Assembly: GCF_001660705.2 (NCBI RefSeq)
Contig: NZ_LYBV02000026.1
Location: 62,001-126,000 of the forward strand
Direction of reading: 5' to 3'
Origin: Saccharicrinis aurantiacus
GTDB taxonomy: Bacteria > Bacteroidota > Bacteroidia > Bacteroidales > Marinilabiliaceae
Length of the DNA: 64,000 bases
Made by a program: the position numbers and the translations under genes. Position 1 is the stretch's first letter, and each line of letters opens with the position of its first letter. Below are positions 1 through 10,061 of this stretch, in pieces. The notes below the pieces were generated by a model. That model searched no databases. It saw only the letters and a list, made by a program, of their open reading frames with translations, and had not been told where the DNA came from.

Positions 1-1421
1 ACAGGAGCAAAATCCTTCTCGATAAGTTTCTTTACATCCATAACTGTCATAATATTTTGGTCTTTGTCATGGGTCAACAATTCATTTCTGTGTGCAAGTT
101 GATGCGTGTAAACAGAATGTTTTTCAAATGATTTTGCAGTAATGTAAGATGTTGTTGCTGTAATCATCAATGGTAGAAACATCGAATAGCCTCCCGATAG
201 ATCGGCAATAAGAAATAATCCGGTTAAGGGAGCATGAAGAACCCCTGCTATCAGCCCACCCATACCGATCAGGGCGAAGTTCCGTTCCGATAATTGAACC
301 CAACCAAATTTGTTGATAATTGTAGCGAAAAGAATGCCTGTGTTGGCACCCATAAAAAGGGTAGGAGCAAATATTCCCCCTACGCCACCGCTGCCAAATG
401 TTACTGATGTGGCAATTACTTTGATACCAATTGTAAGCATTAATGCGATTATAAGAGTAACAAAATTATCTTGAAAATATGCGAAAATACCAATGTTATT
501 TAAATAGTTAACATCGCCGCTTAATGCAGAATTTATTTCTTGATAGCCTTCCCCAAATAATTGAGGAAACAGAAACATTAAAATACCTAAAATACTAGCG
601 CCAATAAATAAACGTTTACCAATACTGCTTGTGTTTTCAAATAGTCCTTCTATATATTTATAGGTTCGTGTAAAATAGGTAGCAATTAAACCACAGCTAA
701 GTCCAAGAAGTATATAGAAGAATAATTCTTCTATATCGTACGTGTGGGTTACGTCAAAGGGGTAAACAACTTCAGTACCTAAAAAGATATAGGATACTGT
801 AACGGCAGAAGCCGATGCAATTAATAGAGGTACGAGTGAGGCTAAAGTTAAGTCGAGCATGATCACTTCTAAAGCAAATACTATGGCCGCGATAGGTGCC
901 TTGAATATGGCTGACATGGCACCAGCACAGGCGCAGCCAAGTAATAGGGTTATTTGTCTGTAATTTAGGTGTAAAAAACGACCTAAGTTAGAACCTATAG
1001 CCGCACCTGTTGATACCGTAGGTCCCTCTAATCCAACAGATCCTCCGAAGCCAACAGTTAATGAACTGGCAATAACAGAGGAAATCATGTTGTGCTTATT
1101 CATTTTACCCTGTGTTTTCGAAATAGCATATAATACATTCGGTATACCATGCCGAACAGGTCTTTTTACAATATATTTAATAAAAAGAACAGTTAATAGA
1201 ATTCCTATACCTGGGGCAATAATGAAAAACCACCCATTCGTACTATTGTCAATTACATGATGTACTAGATCGTGTATTTTTTGTACCAGCATTTTAATGG
1301 TTACTGCAGCTAAACCTGAGGCGACTCCTATAACGATGCTTAATGCAATAATAAATTGTCTATTAGTTACATTTTTTAATCGCCACTTGAAGAGTTTTAT
1401 AAGTAGGTGTTTTTTCTTCAT
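1..1421 (-). CDS. ClC-family chloride channel/transporter with C-terminal CBS domain (3' end outside window)
   Basis: An open frame read on the minus strand from ATG at 1421 runs off the window edge after about 473 codons; the stop is not seen. The translation is a polytopic membrane protein with the ClC anion-pathway motifs in order: RHGIP (GSGIP position), GLEGPTV (gating glutamate present) and GGIFAPTLFMGA (GxFxP). It ends in MTVMDVKKLIEKDFAPV, which looks like the start of a CBS domain. The site that carries the proton glutamate in ClC exchangers reads FALEVIM here, so that Glu is Val, as in channel-type ClCs. The usual selectivity Ser of GSGIP is His. Role by family: anion conductance across the inner membrane. 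Family is clear; channel versus exchanger is inferred. Confidence 0.9.
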   Translation of the reverse strand, partial: MKKKHLLIKLFKWRLKNVTNRQFIIALSIVIGVASGLAAVTIKMLVQKIHDLVHHVIDNSTNGWFFIIAPGIGILLTVLFIKYIVKRPVRHGIPNVLYAISKTQGKMNKHNMISSVIASSLTVGFGGSVGLEGPTVSTGAAIGSNLGRFLHLNYRQITLLLGCACAGAMSAIFKAPIAAIVFALEVIMLDLTLASLVPLLIASASAVTVSYIFLGTEVVYPFDVTHTYDIEELFFYILLGLSCGLIATYFTRTYKYIEGLFENTSSIGKRLFIGASILGILMFLFPQLFGEGYQEINSALSGDVNYLNNIGIFAYFQDNFVTLIIALMLTIGIKVIATSVTFGSGGVGGIFAPTLFMGANTGILFATIINKFGWVQLSERNFALIGMGGLIAGVLHAPLTGLFLIADLSGGYSMFLPLMITATTSYITAKSFEKHSVYTHQLAHRNELLTHDKDQNIMTVMDVKKLIEKDFAP

Positions 1422-1647
1422 AGATTAATTTTCTGCCCTTAATTTATGAAAAATTAGATTGCGAATGTGTTTATATGCTAATATTCTATATGGTTATTAT
1501 TCATATTTGATTTTGGGCTAATTTATTATATTGGCATCCTCTTTAGAGAGATTGAAAATTGACCATATTAATACATTAGAAAGTGGTTTAGAATAAAACA
1601 AAATGAGATTAAAATTCTAACATAAATTATAAAGTAACTATTAGATT

Positions 1648-2742
1648 ATGAATAAAATAATAATTGGATTTTCGTTAATGGTATTGATGCTAGCATCGTG
1701 TAATACAAAAAATAAGTTTAGCCTTAAGGGAAATCTTAAAGGGGCTGAAGGGAAAAATATTACACTTAGTATGTACGATAAAAGTGGCGTTAATGTGATT
1801 GATACCTTATCGATTGTTGATGGTGCGATTAACTTTGAATTAGAATTATCAGAACCTGTTTTGTTAATACTTGGAGAAAGTGGTAAGCGAGGGGCTGCTA
1901 GTTTTTTTGCTGATAATTCTGATTATACAATTAATGGTGATGCAGAAAACTTATTAGATGTAGAAATAAGTGGAGGTGATATATATAACTTATATAAAGA
2001 AGCAAATAATGCAGATGATAAGTTGCGTGAGATTAGTGCAGAATTGAGAGAAGCATATGTAGCAGCCAGTAACGAAGGGGATACAGCTAGAGCAAATTCT
2101 ATTTCAGAAGAATACGATGGGGAAGTTAAGAAGGTAGAAGAATTTAAATTGGAGTTAGTAAAACAAAACTCAAGTTCTCCTGTCTCAGCATTTCTTATTT
2201 ACGAGCAGTTTCGTCATAAAGCACTTGAAGAAATAGCGTCAGGATTTTTATTGTTAGATAAATCTTTAGAGAGCTGTACTTATTATGAGGCTTTGGTTAG
2301 TCGAAAATCTAAATTAGAGTCAGTAGCTGTTGGGAAGAAGGCTCCAGATTTCGAATTACTCGATGTTGATGGTAAACCATTTAGTTTATCTTCGGTAAAA
2401 GCAAAAGTATTACTAGTTGATTTTTGGGCAAGCTGGTGTGGCCCGTGTAGAGCTGAGAATCCGCATGTAGTTGAATTGTATAATGACTATAGCGACAAGG
2501 GTTTCGATGTTTTAGGGGTTTCTTTAGATAAACAAAAAGATGCTTGGTTAAAGGCTATTGAAGATGATAAGCTGACATGGAATCATGTTTCTGATTTAAA
2601 AGGTTGGAAAAACGAAGCTGCACAATTATATGCAGTTAATAGTATACCGCACACTGTATTGCTAGATGAGAATGGGGTGATTATTGCTAAAAATTTGAGA
2701 GGAGAAGAGTTAAGAAAGAAAGTAGCTGAGCTGCTTGATTAA
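1648..2742 (+). CDS. TlpA-like thioredoxin-fold lipoprotein with N-terminal DUF4369-type domain
   Basis: A 364-residue exported lipoprotein: signal peptide with lipobox LMLASC (Cys18), a beta-rich N-terminal region (about 24-105) resembling DUF4369, a charged helical linker (about 115-225), and a C-terminal thioredoxin/AhpC-TSA domain from about 228. The redox motif WCGPC is at 263-267 and the cis-proline loop SIPHT at 332-336. Family role: periplasmic membrane-anchored thiol-disulfide oxidoreductase; the substrate is unknown. It stands alone, with a good terminator just downstream. The 226-bp spacer before it holds no gene and no convincing promoter box. Confidence 0.9.
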   Translation: MNKIIIGFSLMVLMLASCNTKNKFSLKGNLKGAEGKNITLSMYDKSGVNVIDTLSIVDGAINFELELSEPVLLILGESGKRGAASFFADNSDYTINGDAENLLDVEISGGDIYNLYKEANNADDKLREISAELREAYVAASNEGDTARANSISEEYDGEVKKVEEFKLELVKQNSSSPVSAFLIYEQFRHKALEEIASGFLLLDKSLESCTYYEALVSRKSKLESVAVGKKAPDFELLDVDGKPFSLSSVKAKVLLVDFWASWCGPCRAENPHVVELYNDYSDKGFDVLGVSLDKQKDAWLKAIEDDKLTWNHVSDLKGWKNEAAQLYAVNSIPHTVLLDENGVIIAKNLRGEELRKKVAELLD

Positions 2743-2769
2743 AAAAGTTAAATAAGATGTGTAGTAAAA

Positions 2770-2798
2770 AAGCTTGACTAGTAGTCAGGCTTTTTTTT
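2770..2798 (+). terminator. Rho-independent terminator after the TlpA-like gene
   Basis: Ten-base stem AAGCTTGACT / AGTCAGGCTT (one G-T pair) with loop AGT, followed by eight T. It lies 28 bases after the stop at 2742. The remaining spacer to 3037 shows no gene. Confidence 0.85.
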
Positions 2799-3036
2799 GC
2801 ACTATAAAAGTAATCTATTACTTTTACGCCGCATTTGTTGATGAATTATTATTCATTTACCACTTTTGTTGTCAAAATGCTACAAGGTGTTTAGACTTAA
2901 GTATCGTTATTATAATAGTTCTTACTTCCACGTTTCAACCAAATTACTAACAAAATCAACATTGCAGTCTTTTATAGTTTGGTAATACCTGCTGCTCAAT
3001 AATTATAGAAGTGAGTAGCATTTTTCTTTTTGCATT

Positions 3037-3624
3037 ATGAGTGATATAAGTAACACATCTTATCGGTTATTGGTAAAACAACTTCAGACTAGTGATGAAG
3101 CAGCTTTTGAAAAGGTGTATGATTTAATGGCGTCAAAAATTTATCATTTTGTGAAGTTGTCGATAAAAAATAAGGAAGATGCTCAAGAAATTACTCAGGA
3201 GGTATTTATTAAGTTATGGAATGAGCGAGAAAGGATAGATTCGTCTAAATCTCTTCAGTCTTTTCTATACGTTATAGCAAAAAATAAAATTAACGATCAC
3301 TTGAGAAAAGTATTAAATGAGAAAAAATATCTTGAGAGTATTATTCATTCCTATAATATTTTAGATGATGATTTAGTCAATATTATAGACTTCAGAGATA
3401 CCGAGAAGGTTATATTAAAACTAATATCTATGTTACCAGAACGACGTAGGCAAGTGTTTGAATTAAGCAGGTTTAAAGGTTATACTTATAAGGAAATATC
3501 TAAAGAATTAGGAATATCTGAAAATACAGTTGATACACAAATAAGAAAAGCATTAGCTAATTTAAAAGAGGGGTTGTTGCGATTATCTATTTATTTATTG
3601 CTAGTAATAGGTGGTATTATTTAA
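3037..3624 (+). CDS. ECF-type RNA polymerase sigma factor (FecI-like, Bacteroidota family)
   Basis: 195 residues with sigma region 2 (about 24-70; YHFVKLSIKNKEDAQEITQE, then VFIKLWNERERID) and region 4 (about 130-180) with the helix-turn-helix KGYTYKEISKELGISENTVD. It ends in a hydrophobic tail, LLRLSIYLLLVIGGII, as is common in this family. The next gene is a FecR-type anti-sigma factor and then a SusC protein with an STN domain, the standard arrangement for cell-surface signalling. It probably drives the import operon that follows, switched on when SusC is occupied. Confidence 0.93.
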   Translation: MSDISNTSYRLLVKQLQTSDEAAFEKVYDLMASKIYHFVKLSIKNKEDAQEITQEVFIKLWNERERIDSSKSLQSFLYVIAKNKINDHLRKVLNEKKYLESIIHSYNILDDDLVNIIDFRDTEKVILKLISMLPERRRQVFELSRFKGYTYKEISKELGISENTVDTQIRKALANLKEGLLRLSIYLLLVIGGII

Positions 3625-3714
3625 GGGTATCGGTATATAAATGTTGTTTTTTTTAAAAAAAAAGCAATCTAGAGTCACGGAACATTAAAACTCAAACGTA
3701 TTATAGTATAGTTG

Positions 3715-4875
3715 ATGGATAATAATTCAAAAATATCAAAGCATATAGGTTCTATTTTAAATAAAAAAAGAATTAAAATAGATGAAGCAGAAGAGTTAAC
3801 TGAATTTGTTAATAATTTTTCTGAGAGTATTGATGTCGATAATTATTTGAAGAATAATTGGAATGAAGCTGATGGAGATATAAAATTGCCTCATATGCTT
3901 CAAGCAATAAAAAAGAAAAGTAATATAAGTAGTCAAGAAAAAATAAAATGGTATAAAACAATTTGGTTCGAAAGAATATCTGTAGCTAGTGTTTTATTAG
4001 TGTTGTGCATTGGAACAATGTTTTATATAAAATCATCTCAACCAGAAACAGAATCTTTAATTGGCAAAGCAGGGCTTAAGGTTGTTGAGGATCAAATAAC
4101 ATTATCCGTTGGAGGTGATGTTTTTAATTTGTCGAAAAAGAATATTGCATTTAATAAAAATAAAGCAGAAGTAAATGGAACAGAGAGTCAGCTTGTGGTT
4201 AATGCTATTGAAGAAGAAAGTAAAACTATTAGTGTAGCTCAATGGAGCACCCTAAAGGTTCCAAAATTAAAAAACTACTTTATAAAACTTTCAGATGGTA
4301 CTAAGGTGTGGTTAAACGCTTGTTCCGAGATAAAGTTTCCTGATCATTTTGTTGATGGAAAAAGGGAGGTTTTTATTAGCGGAGAGGCCTACTTTGAGGT
4401 TCAATCAGATGTGAATAATCCATTTTTTGTAAATACCAATAATTCTGTTATTCAAGTTACAGGTACTAAATTTAATGTTAATAACTATAGAGATGAGCTT
4501 AATACGGTTACTTTATTAGAAGGTAAGGTATCTGTGAAAGTAGGAGAAGAAAAGTATCATATATTGCCTGGTCAACAACTGGTTCGTGGTAATGATGGGG
4601 AATGTAATATATTAAAAGTTGATGCAGCGCTTTATTCAATGTGGAAGGATGGAGTTTACGAGTTTAGTAATATGCCAATAAAAGAATTGGCATGTAGATT
4701 AGAGCGTTGGTATGATGTTGACTTTGAGTTTGAGAATGATTCTATTGCGAGTGATTGCTTTAGCGGAATGATTAAAAAAGAGTATGATATAAAGTATTTT
4801 ATACAAGTTTTAGAAAAAACTACAAATTATAAATTTACACTACAAGGATCCAAAATAGTAGTAAAAGAAGAGTAA
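3715..4875 (+). CDS. FecR-family anti-sigma factor
   Basis: An inner-membrane regulator of about 387 residues. The frame also opens with TTG at 3712, but the ATG at 3715 (MDNNSK) is the natural start. Layout: cytoplasmic sigma-binding part (about 1-85), one transmembrane segment (about 88-106, ISVASVLLVLCIGTMFYI), periplasmic FecR domain (about 180-275; WSTLKVPKLKNYFIKLSDGT then VWLNACSEIKFP) and a C-terminal DUF4974-like domain (VWKDGVYEFSN-like, about 305-385). Family role: holds the sigma factor until contacted by the STN domain of the partner receptor. The gene sits 90 bp after the sigma gene and 26 bp before susC-like. Confidence 0.93.
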   Translation: MDNNSKISKHIGSILNKKRIKIDEAEELTEFVNNFSESIDVDNYLKNNWNEADGDIKLPHMLQAIKKKSNISSQEKIKWYKTIWFERISVASVLLVLCIGTMFYIKSSQPETESLIGKAGLKVVEDQITLSVGGDVFNLSKKNIAFNKNKAEVNGTESQLVVNAIEEESKTISVAQWSTLKVPKLKNYFIKLSDGTKVWLNACSEIKFPDHFVDGKREVFISGEAYFEVQSDVNNPFFVNTNNSVIQVTGTKFNVNNYRDELNTVTLLEGKVSVKVGEEKYHILPGQQLVRGNDGECNILKVDAALYSMWKDGVYEFSNMPIKELACRLERWYDVDFEFENDSIASDCFSGMIKKEYDIKYFIQVLEKTTNYKFTLQGSKIVVKEE

Positions 4876-4901
4876 CCTAAATTTTAAAATAGTAAGAGCT
4901 T

Positions 4902-7900
4902 ATGAAAAAGCCTTTGTCTTTTTTACCCTTCTGGATTCCAGATAGGTATAGGGATTCTTATGTCCCAATTCGAATATCATTTTTGGTATTTATATTTTTA
5001 TTTTCCAACTTCTCTTTATTTGCTAAAGCGCAAGGTAATATAATATTACAAAGAGATGTGTTAACAGTTGAAGAGCTGTTTAAAGAGGTTAAAACACAAA
5101 CAGGCTACACCGTTATATACAATAATAGTAAGCTTAATGGGGCAGATGTTATAACATTGCCAAAGCAAAATCTTGAGCTTGATAATTTAATGCACGCAGT
5201 GTTAAAAGAACGTGCCTTAGATTATGAAGTTGAAGGTGATTATATAATTGTAAGGCCGCAAAAAGCACCTAACTCACAGGATCAAACGGCTATTAAAAAA
5301 ATTGCAGGAACAGTTGTTGATGAAGAAGGTTATCCTTTGCCAGGTGTTGCTGTTTTAATTAAAGGCACACAAAAGGGAACGGCTACAAATATTGATGGTG
5401 AGTTTCAAATGTCTGTACCTACAGATGCCATTATAGTGGTATCCTTTATTGGTATGATTACTCAAGAGGTAAGTATAGAAGGTCGTACAAAATTAGTGGT
5501 AACATTAAAGTCTGAACTAACTGATTTAGATGAGGTAGTTGTTACAGGTTATCAGCGAATTGATCGACGACTTTTTACAGGTTCTGCTGCTAAGCTAAAT
5601 ACAGAAGAAGTTAAGCTTGACGCTGTCCCTGATGTATCAAAATTTCTACAAGGTCAGGTAGCTGGAGTTTCAGTAGACAACGTTTCTGGTACGTTTGGAA
5701 CAGCACCAGTTGTTCGTATACGTGGTAATGCCTCAATTAACGGAAATAACAAACCTCTTTGGGTAGTTGATGGAGTTATACTTGAAGATTTAGTAGAGGT
5801 AACAGCTGATGATTTAACATCAGGTAATTTGTCAACAGTATTGAGTTCTGGTGTCGCCGGGTTAAATCCTGATGATATTGAGGATATTCAAGTACTAAAA
5901 GATGCCTCTGCTACTGCTTTATATGGAGCACAAGCCATGAATGGTGTTATAGTAATTAATACCAAGAGTGGTAAGAAAGGAAAAATGCGTGTTAACTATT
6001 CGGGTAGTGTAGCTGTTAAGGAAAGACCCAATTACGGACAGTTTGATATTGCTAATTCAGCTGAAGAAATTTCTCTATATAAAGAATTAGCGCGCAAAGG
6101 TTGGATTGATTTACCAGGTTCAGTTAGAGCTAAAGATTATGGGGTTATGGGTAAAATGTACTCCGAAATAGCTAAAAATAATATTGGATGGGGTGCAAAC
6201 GGAACTGTTAACGAGGCATTCCTTTCAAAGTATGCTAACGCTAATACCGATTGGTTTGACGAGTTGTTCCAAAATTCAATAGTTAATCAACATTCACTAA
6301 GTTTCTCTGGTGGATCTGAAAAGATGAATTATTACGCATCTCTAAGTTATTATAACGATAACGGTAGAACAATTGCTGATAACGTATCTAAATATACAGG
6401 TACAATGAAAATGGATTTTCAGTTAACTGATAAATTTAATGTTGGTTTGAAATTATCTTTTTCTCATAGAGATCAGGAGTTACCCGGTTCAAAAGATAGA
6501 GAATTCAATGCTGTAGAGGGCGTTTATAAGCGCGATTTTGATATTAATCCTTTTAGTTATGCTTTAAATACCAGTAGAAGTATGCGTGCATATGACGAAA
6601 ATGGAGATTTAGAATATTTTAGAAGAGATTATAATCCCTTTAACATAATTCACGAGCTTGAAAATAATAAGGTTGAATTAGCGGCTACTGATTTAGTGGG
6701 CCAATTAAATTTAGATTATCAGTTTACCAAAGATTTATCTATTAATTCGATAAGCCAAATTCGAAGAAATACGGCTTTGCGCGAGCATATGATTCATGAG
6801 AATTCTAATCAGGCCAATGCTTATCGTGCTATGGATACCCAATTTATAAGAGATGCAAATCAATTATTATTTAGCGATCCTGATTTTCCTAACTCAAATC
6901 CATACTCAATTCTACCAACTGGTGGGTTTTATAACACAGTGGATAATAGTTTAGATTTTTTCTCTACAAGAAATTCTATTTCGTACAATCCAACAATTAA
7001 TGATACCCACATAATGAGTTTCTTGTTCGGGCAAGAAATAAAGTATGCAAACCGTAAAGAAATTTCAAGTAATGGCTGGGGAATTCAATACGATAGAGGT
7101 AATCTCTATAGCGAACATGCAATGCTTTCAAAGTATTTGAGTTTACAAAATCAGAATAGAGAATCTCTAGATGAGGTTAAAGATCGTTTTATGGGTTTGT
7201 TTTTTAATGCAGCTTATTCGTATAAAGGTAAATATACTTTTAACGGAACAGTAAGGCGAGATGGGTCTAATCAGTTAGGTAAAACTAAAACAGCCAGATA
7301 TCTAAATTCATGGAATGTAAGTGGTAAATGGAATATCACAGAAGAGAATTTTATGGAAGGCATAAATGGGATTAATTTACTTAGCTTAAAATCTACCTAT
7401 GGTTTAAGTGGGGTGATGGGGCCATCAGCAAGTGCTATTGAAAAATTAATTGCTTACCAAACATGGCGTCCTTATGATAAGGAAACTGGTATTGAAGTTG
7501 AGGATTTAACTAATGAGGATTTGTCCTGGGAAAAAATGTATGAGTTCAGTTTAGGAATGGAAGCTGCATTTTTGAATAATAGGATTTATACTGATTTTGC
7601 TTACTACCAACGTAATTCTTTCGATTTAGTAGGCTCTGTTCGCACTTCAGGAGTTGGCGGAGAGCATATTAAGTATGGTAATTTTGCAGATATGGAAACC
7701 AAAGGTTTCGAAATTATGCTGAATACTGTAAATGTAATAGTTAGTCACTTTAAGTGGAACAGCAGTATTAACTTAGATTATAATACAAACGAAATTACAA
7801 AGCTCGATAATTACAATACTTTTAATGAATATGTAAGTAATACCGGAGGTAATATGTTAGGCAAACCACGAAGAGGTTTGTATTCTGTTGAGTTTGCTGG

Positions 7901-8546
7901 CTTAGATCAATTCGGACTACCTCAGTTTGTGAATACCGAAGGGGAACCCATGGATGAGAACTTAAACTGGCAAGAAAGAAAGGATGCTGAAAAGTATTTA
8001 AAATATGAAGGTTTGTTAGATGCACCTTTATCAGGAGGATTTAATAACACATTCGAATATAAAAACTTATCCTTAGGTGTTGGTTTGGTATTCAGAGCAG
8101 GTAACAAAGTTCGTTTAGATGATTTATTCACAAGTGAACCTGAAAAAATGGGCACACAATCTATATCTAAAGAGTTAGTTAATAGATGGTCGGCTCCAGG
8201 TGATGAAAACTATACCAACGTTCCTGCCATAATGGATATGAGATTTGATAAAGATCTCGATAGTCAAAGCTTAAATATCTACGAAATGTATAATAAAAGT
8301 GATGTTAGAGTTGCTGACGGTAGCTTTGTTCGATTAAGAAATATTAGCCTTGGTTATAATATTCCTGCAACGTTTGCAAAAAAGATGGGTATGCAAAGAG
8401 CTAAAGTGTCATTTCAGGCACAGAATATATGTTTGTTGTACTCAGATAGTAAGCTAAATGGTTTAGATCCCGAGTTTTATAGATCTGGTGGCGTTTCTCT
8501 TCCCGTACCACGTACTTATACATTTAGTTTAAATCTTAGTTTTTAA
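4902..8546 (+). CDS. SusC/RagA-like TonB-linked outer-membrane transporter with STN signalling domain
   Basis: 1214 residues. Order: signal peptide (cleavage near residue 43, AKA-QG), STN domain (about 48-118; VLTVEELFKEVKTQTGYTVI), carboxypeptidase-D-like beta domain (about 133-205; IAGTVVDEEGYPLPGVAVLI), TonB-box-like LDEVVVTGYQ (209-218), plug domain (KDASATALYGAQAMNGVI), then a long barrel ending in a C-terminal aromatic TFSLNLSF. Role by family: TonB-powered uptake of a ligand presented by the SusD partner; the STN domain signals to FecR. The signal peptide has an unusually long n-region containing FWIPDRYRDSYV. The substrate cannot be read from sequence; no glycoside hydrolase is nearby, which argues against a classic glycan locus. 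Confidence 0.95.
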   Translation: MKKPLSFLPFWIPDRYRDSYVPIRISFLVFIFLFSNFSLFAKAQGNIILQRDVLTVEELFKEVKTQTGYTVIYNNSKLNGADVITLPKQNLELDNLMHAVLKERALDYEVEGDYIIVRPQKAPNSQDQTAIKKIAGTVVDEEGYPLPGVAVLIKGTQKGTATNIDGEFQMSVPTDAIIVVSFIGMITQEVSIEGRTKLVVTLKSELTDLDEVVVTGYQRIDRRLFTGSAAKLNTEEVKLDAVPDVSKFLQGQVAGVSVDNVSGTFGTAPVVRIRGNASINGNNKPLWVVDGVILEDLVEVTADDLTSGNLSTVLSSGVAGLNPDDIEDIQVLKDASATALYGAQAMNGVIVINTKSGKKGKMRVNYSGSVAVKERPNYGQFDIANSAEEISLYKELARKGWIDLPGSVRAKDYGVMGKMYSEIAKNNIGWGANGTVNEAFLSKYANANTDWFDELFQNSIVNQHSLSFSGGSEKMNYYASLSYYNDNGRTIADNVSKYTGTMKMDFQLTDKFNVGLKLSFSHRDQELPGSKDREFNAVEGVYKRDFDINPFSYALNTSRSMRAYDENGDLEYFRRDYNPFNIIHELENNKVELAATDLVGQLNLDYQFTKDLSINSISQIRRNTALREHMIHENSNQANAYRAMDTQFIRDANQLLFSDPDFPNSNPYSILPTGGFYNTVDNSLDFFSTRNSISYNPTINDTHIMSFLFGQEIKYANRKEISSNGWGIQYDRGNLYSEHAMLSKYLSLQNQNRESLDEVKDRFMGLFFNAAYSYKGKYTFNGTVRRDGSNQLGKTKTARYLNSWNVSGKWNITEENFMEGINGINLLSLKSTYGLSGVMGPSASAIEKLIAYQTWRPYDKETGIEVEDLTNEDLSWEKMYEFSLGMEAAFLNNRIYTDFAYYQRNSFDLVGSVRTSGVGGEHIKYGNFADMETKGFEIMLNTVNVIVSHFKWNSSINLDYNTNEITKLDNYNTFNEYVSNTGGNMLGKPRRGLYSVEFAGLDQFGLPQFVNTEGEPMDENLNWQERKDAEKYLKYEGLLDAPLSGGFNNTFEYKNLSLGVGLVFRAGNKVRLDDLFTSEPEKMGTQSISKELVNRWSAPGDENYTNVPAIMDMRFDKDLDSQSLNIYEMYNKSDVRVADGSFVRLRNISLGYNIPATFAKKMGMQRAKVSFQAQNICLLYSDSKLNGLDPEFYRSGGVSLPVPRTYTFSLNLSF

Positions 8547-8552
8547 TGAGAT

Positions 8553-10061
8553 ATGATAATGAAAAGTAAAAATATATATATGAAATACACATATACATTA
8601 TTAATTGTACTATCTCTATGTTGTTCAGGTTGTAACGATTTCTTAAACGAGGCACCTGATAATAGGATAGAAGTTAATACACTCGATAAGGCTTCCGAGC
8701 TTTTAGTTGCTGCTTATCCAAATGTAGATTACTTATTTACAGATTGGTTTACCGAAGAGGCTGAATATATAGAAACCAATAATCAAACTCCACTGATGAC
8801 AGAGTCTTTTATGTGGGAAGAGTTAGGGAGTTATGATGATACTAACTCTCCATCAGGATATTGGTATGCCGCATATAAATCCATTGCTCAGGCAAACTCA
8901 GCTTTAGAGGCTTTGGAAAATATCGAAGATGAGGATGATGTTTATAGAAATGCTATTAAAGGAGAAGCATTCCTGTGTAGAGCTTATTCACACTTTATGA
9001 TTGCTACATTATTCTGTAATAATTATGATAGCACAACAGCAATTAAGGACATGGGTATTCCTTATGTAGCGGAAAGTGAAAAGCAACTCATAAAAGAGTA
9101 CGATAGGGGAACATTAGCTAATACCTATGAAAAAATAGAGGCAGATCTTTTAGCAGGTTTAAAATTAGTTAGCGATGATTATTACAGTGGAAGTAAAAAA
9201 TATCACTTTACTAAGCAAGCAGCTTATGCCTTTGCATCACGGTTTTATTTGTATAAAAAGGATTATAATAAATCTATTGAGTATGCAGATAAAGTATTTG
9301 GTGGCTCAGCAATAAACAAAGCTTATATAAAAGATTTAATTGCCTATTCTGAGCAGTCTGGTGTAACTGAAAAAATGCAGTTTTATATAAACAACGGCGA
9401 TGCTAGTAATATATTAATAGTCGAAAAGCTAGTAAGTATAGGGTTACGTCATAATTACGGTTACCGAACAGCTATTAAATCATGGAATGCATTGTTTGAG
9501 GCTACTATTTTTTCTGGTAATGATTTCAGATATCGTTATATGTCTTACTATGGTGATGGGAGCAGGAATGTTATCAAAGCAGCAAAGTTTGATGAAGAAT
9601 TTTACAAAGAAAGTTTAACAGCAACAACAGGGTATCCGTTTTATGTGCAAGCTGTATTTAGAGGAGAAGATTTACTCTTTAATAGAATAGAATCATACAT
9701 ACAGTTAGGGGATTTAGATAAGGCTTTAAACGACTTGAATGAGTTTTCTCAGTATCGTTACTCTACCCCAGTTGCCCTTACAATATCAGATGTTCAAGCC
9801 TATTACACAACAGTAGATGAAGAAGGTGTTACAGTTGTTCCGAGTGAGAAAGAAGCTTTATTGCAATTGTGTTTAAGCGAAAAAAGAAAGGAATACATAC
9901 ATGAGGGAATGAGGTGGTTTGATATTAAACGATATAATATCGAGGTAACTCATATAACATTTGATCATAAGAAGTTAGTGTTAGAAAAAAATGATCTGCG
10001 TAAAGTATTACAGATACCTATAGATGCAACTGAAGCTGGCTTAACTAAGAATCCAAGATAA
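8553..10061 (+). CDS. SusD/RagB-like surface lipoprotein
   Basis: 502 residues with lipobox SLCCSGC and the family opening CNDFLNEAPDNRIE. The TPR-rich body contains WYAAYKSIAQANSALEALE and the C-terminal family signature EKRKEYIHEGMRWFDIKRYN. It begins 6 bp after the SusC stop (ATG at 8553; ATG at 8559 or 8580 are alternatives) and ends directly against the next start. Family role: lid and ligand-binding partner of the SusC channel on the outer leaflet. Confidence 0.94.
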   Translation: MIMKSKNIYMKYTYTLLIVLSLCCSGCNDFLNEAPDNRIEVNTLDKASELLVAAYPNVDYLFTDWFTEEAEYIETNNQTPLMTESFMWEELGSYDDTNSPSGYWYAAYKSIAQANSALEALENIEDEDDVYRNAIKGEAFLCRAYSHFMIATLFCNNYDSTTAIKDMGIPYVAESEKQLIKEYDRGTLANTYEKIEADLLAGLKLVSDDYYSGSKKYHFTKQAAYAFASRFYLYKKDYNKSIEYADKVFGGSAINKAYIKDLIAYSEQSGVTEKMQFYINNGDASNILIVEKLVSIGLRHNYGYRTAIKSWNALFEATIFSGNDFRYRYMSYYGDGSRNVIKAAKFDEEFYKESLTATTGYPFYVQAVFRGEDLLFNRIESYIQLGDLDKALNDLNEFSQYRYSTPVALTISDVQAYYTTVDEEGVTVVPSEKEALLQLCLSEKRKEYIHEGMRWFDIKRYNIEVTHITFDHKKLVLEKNDLRKVLQIPIDATEAGLTKNPR

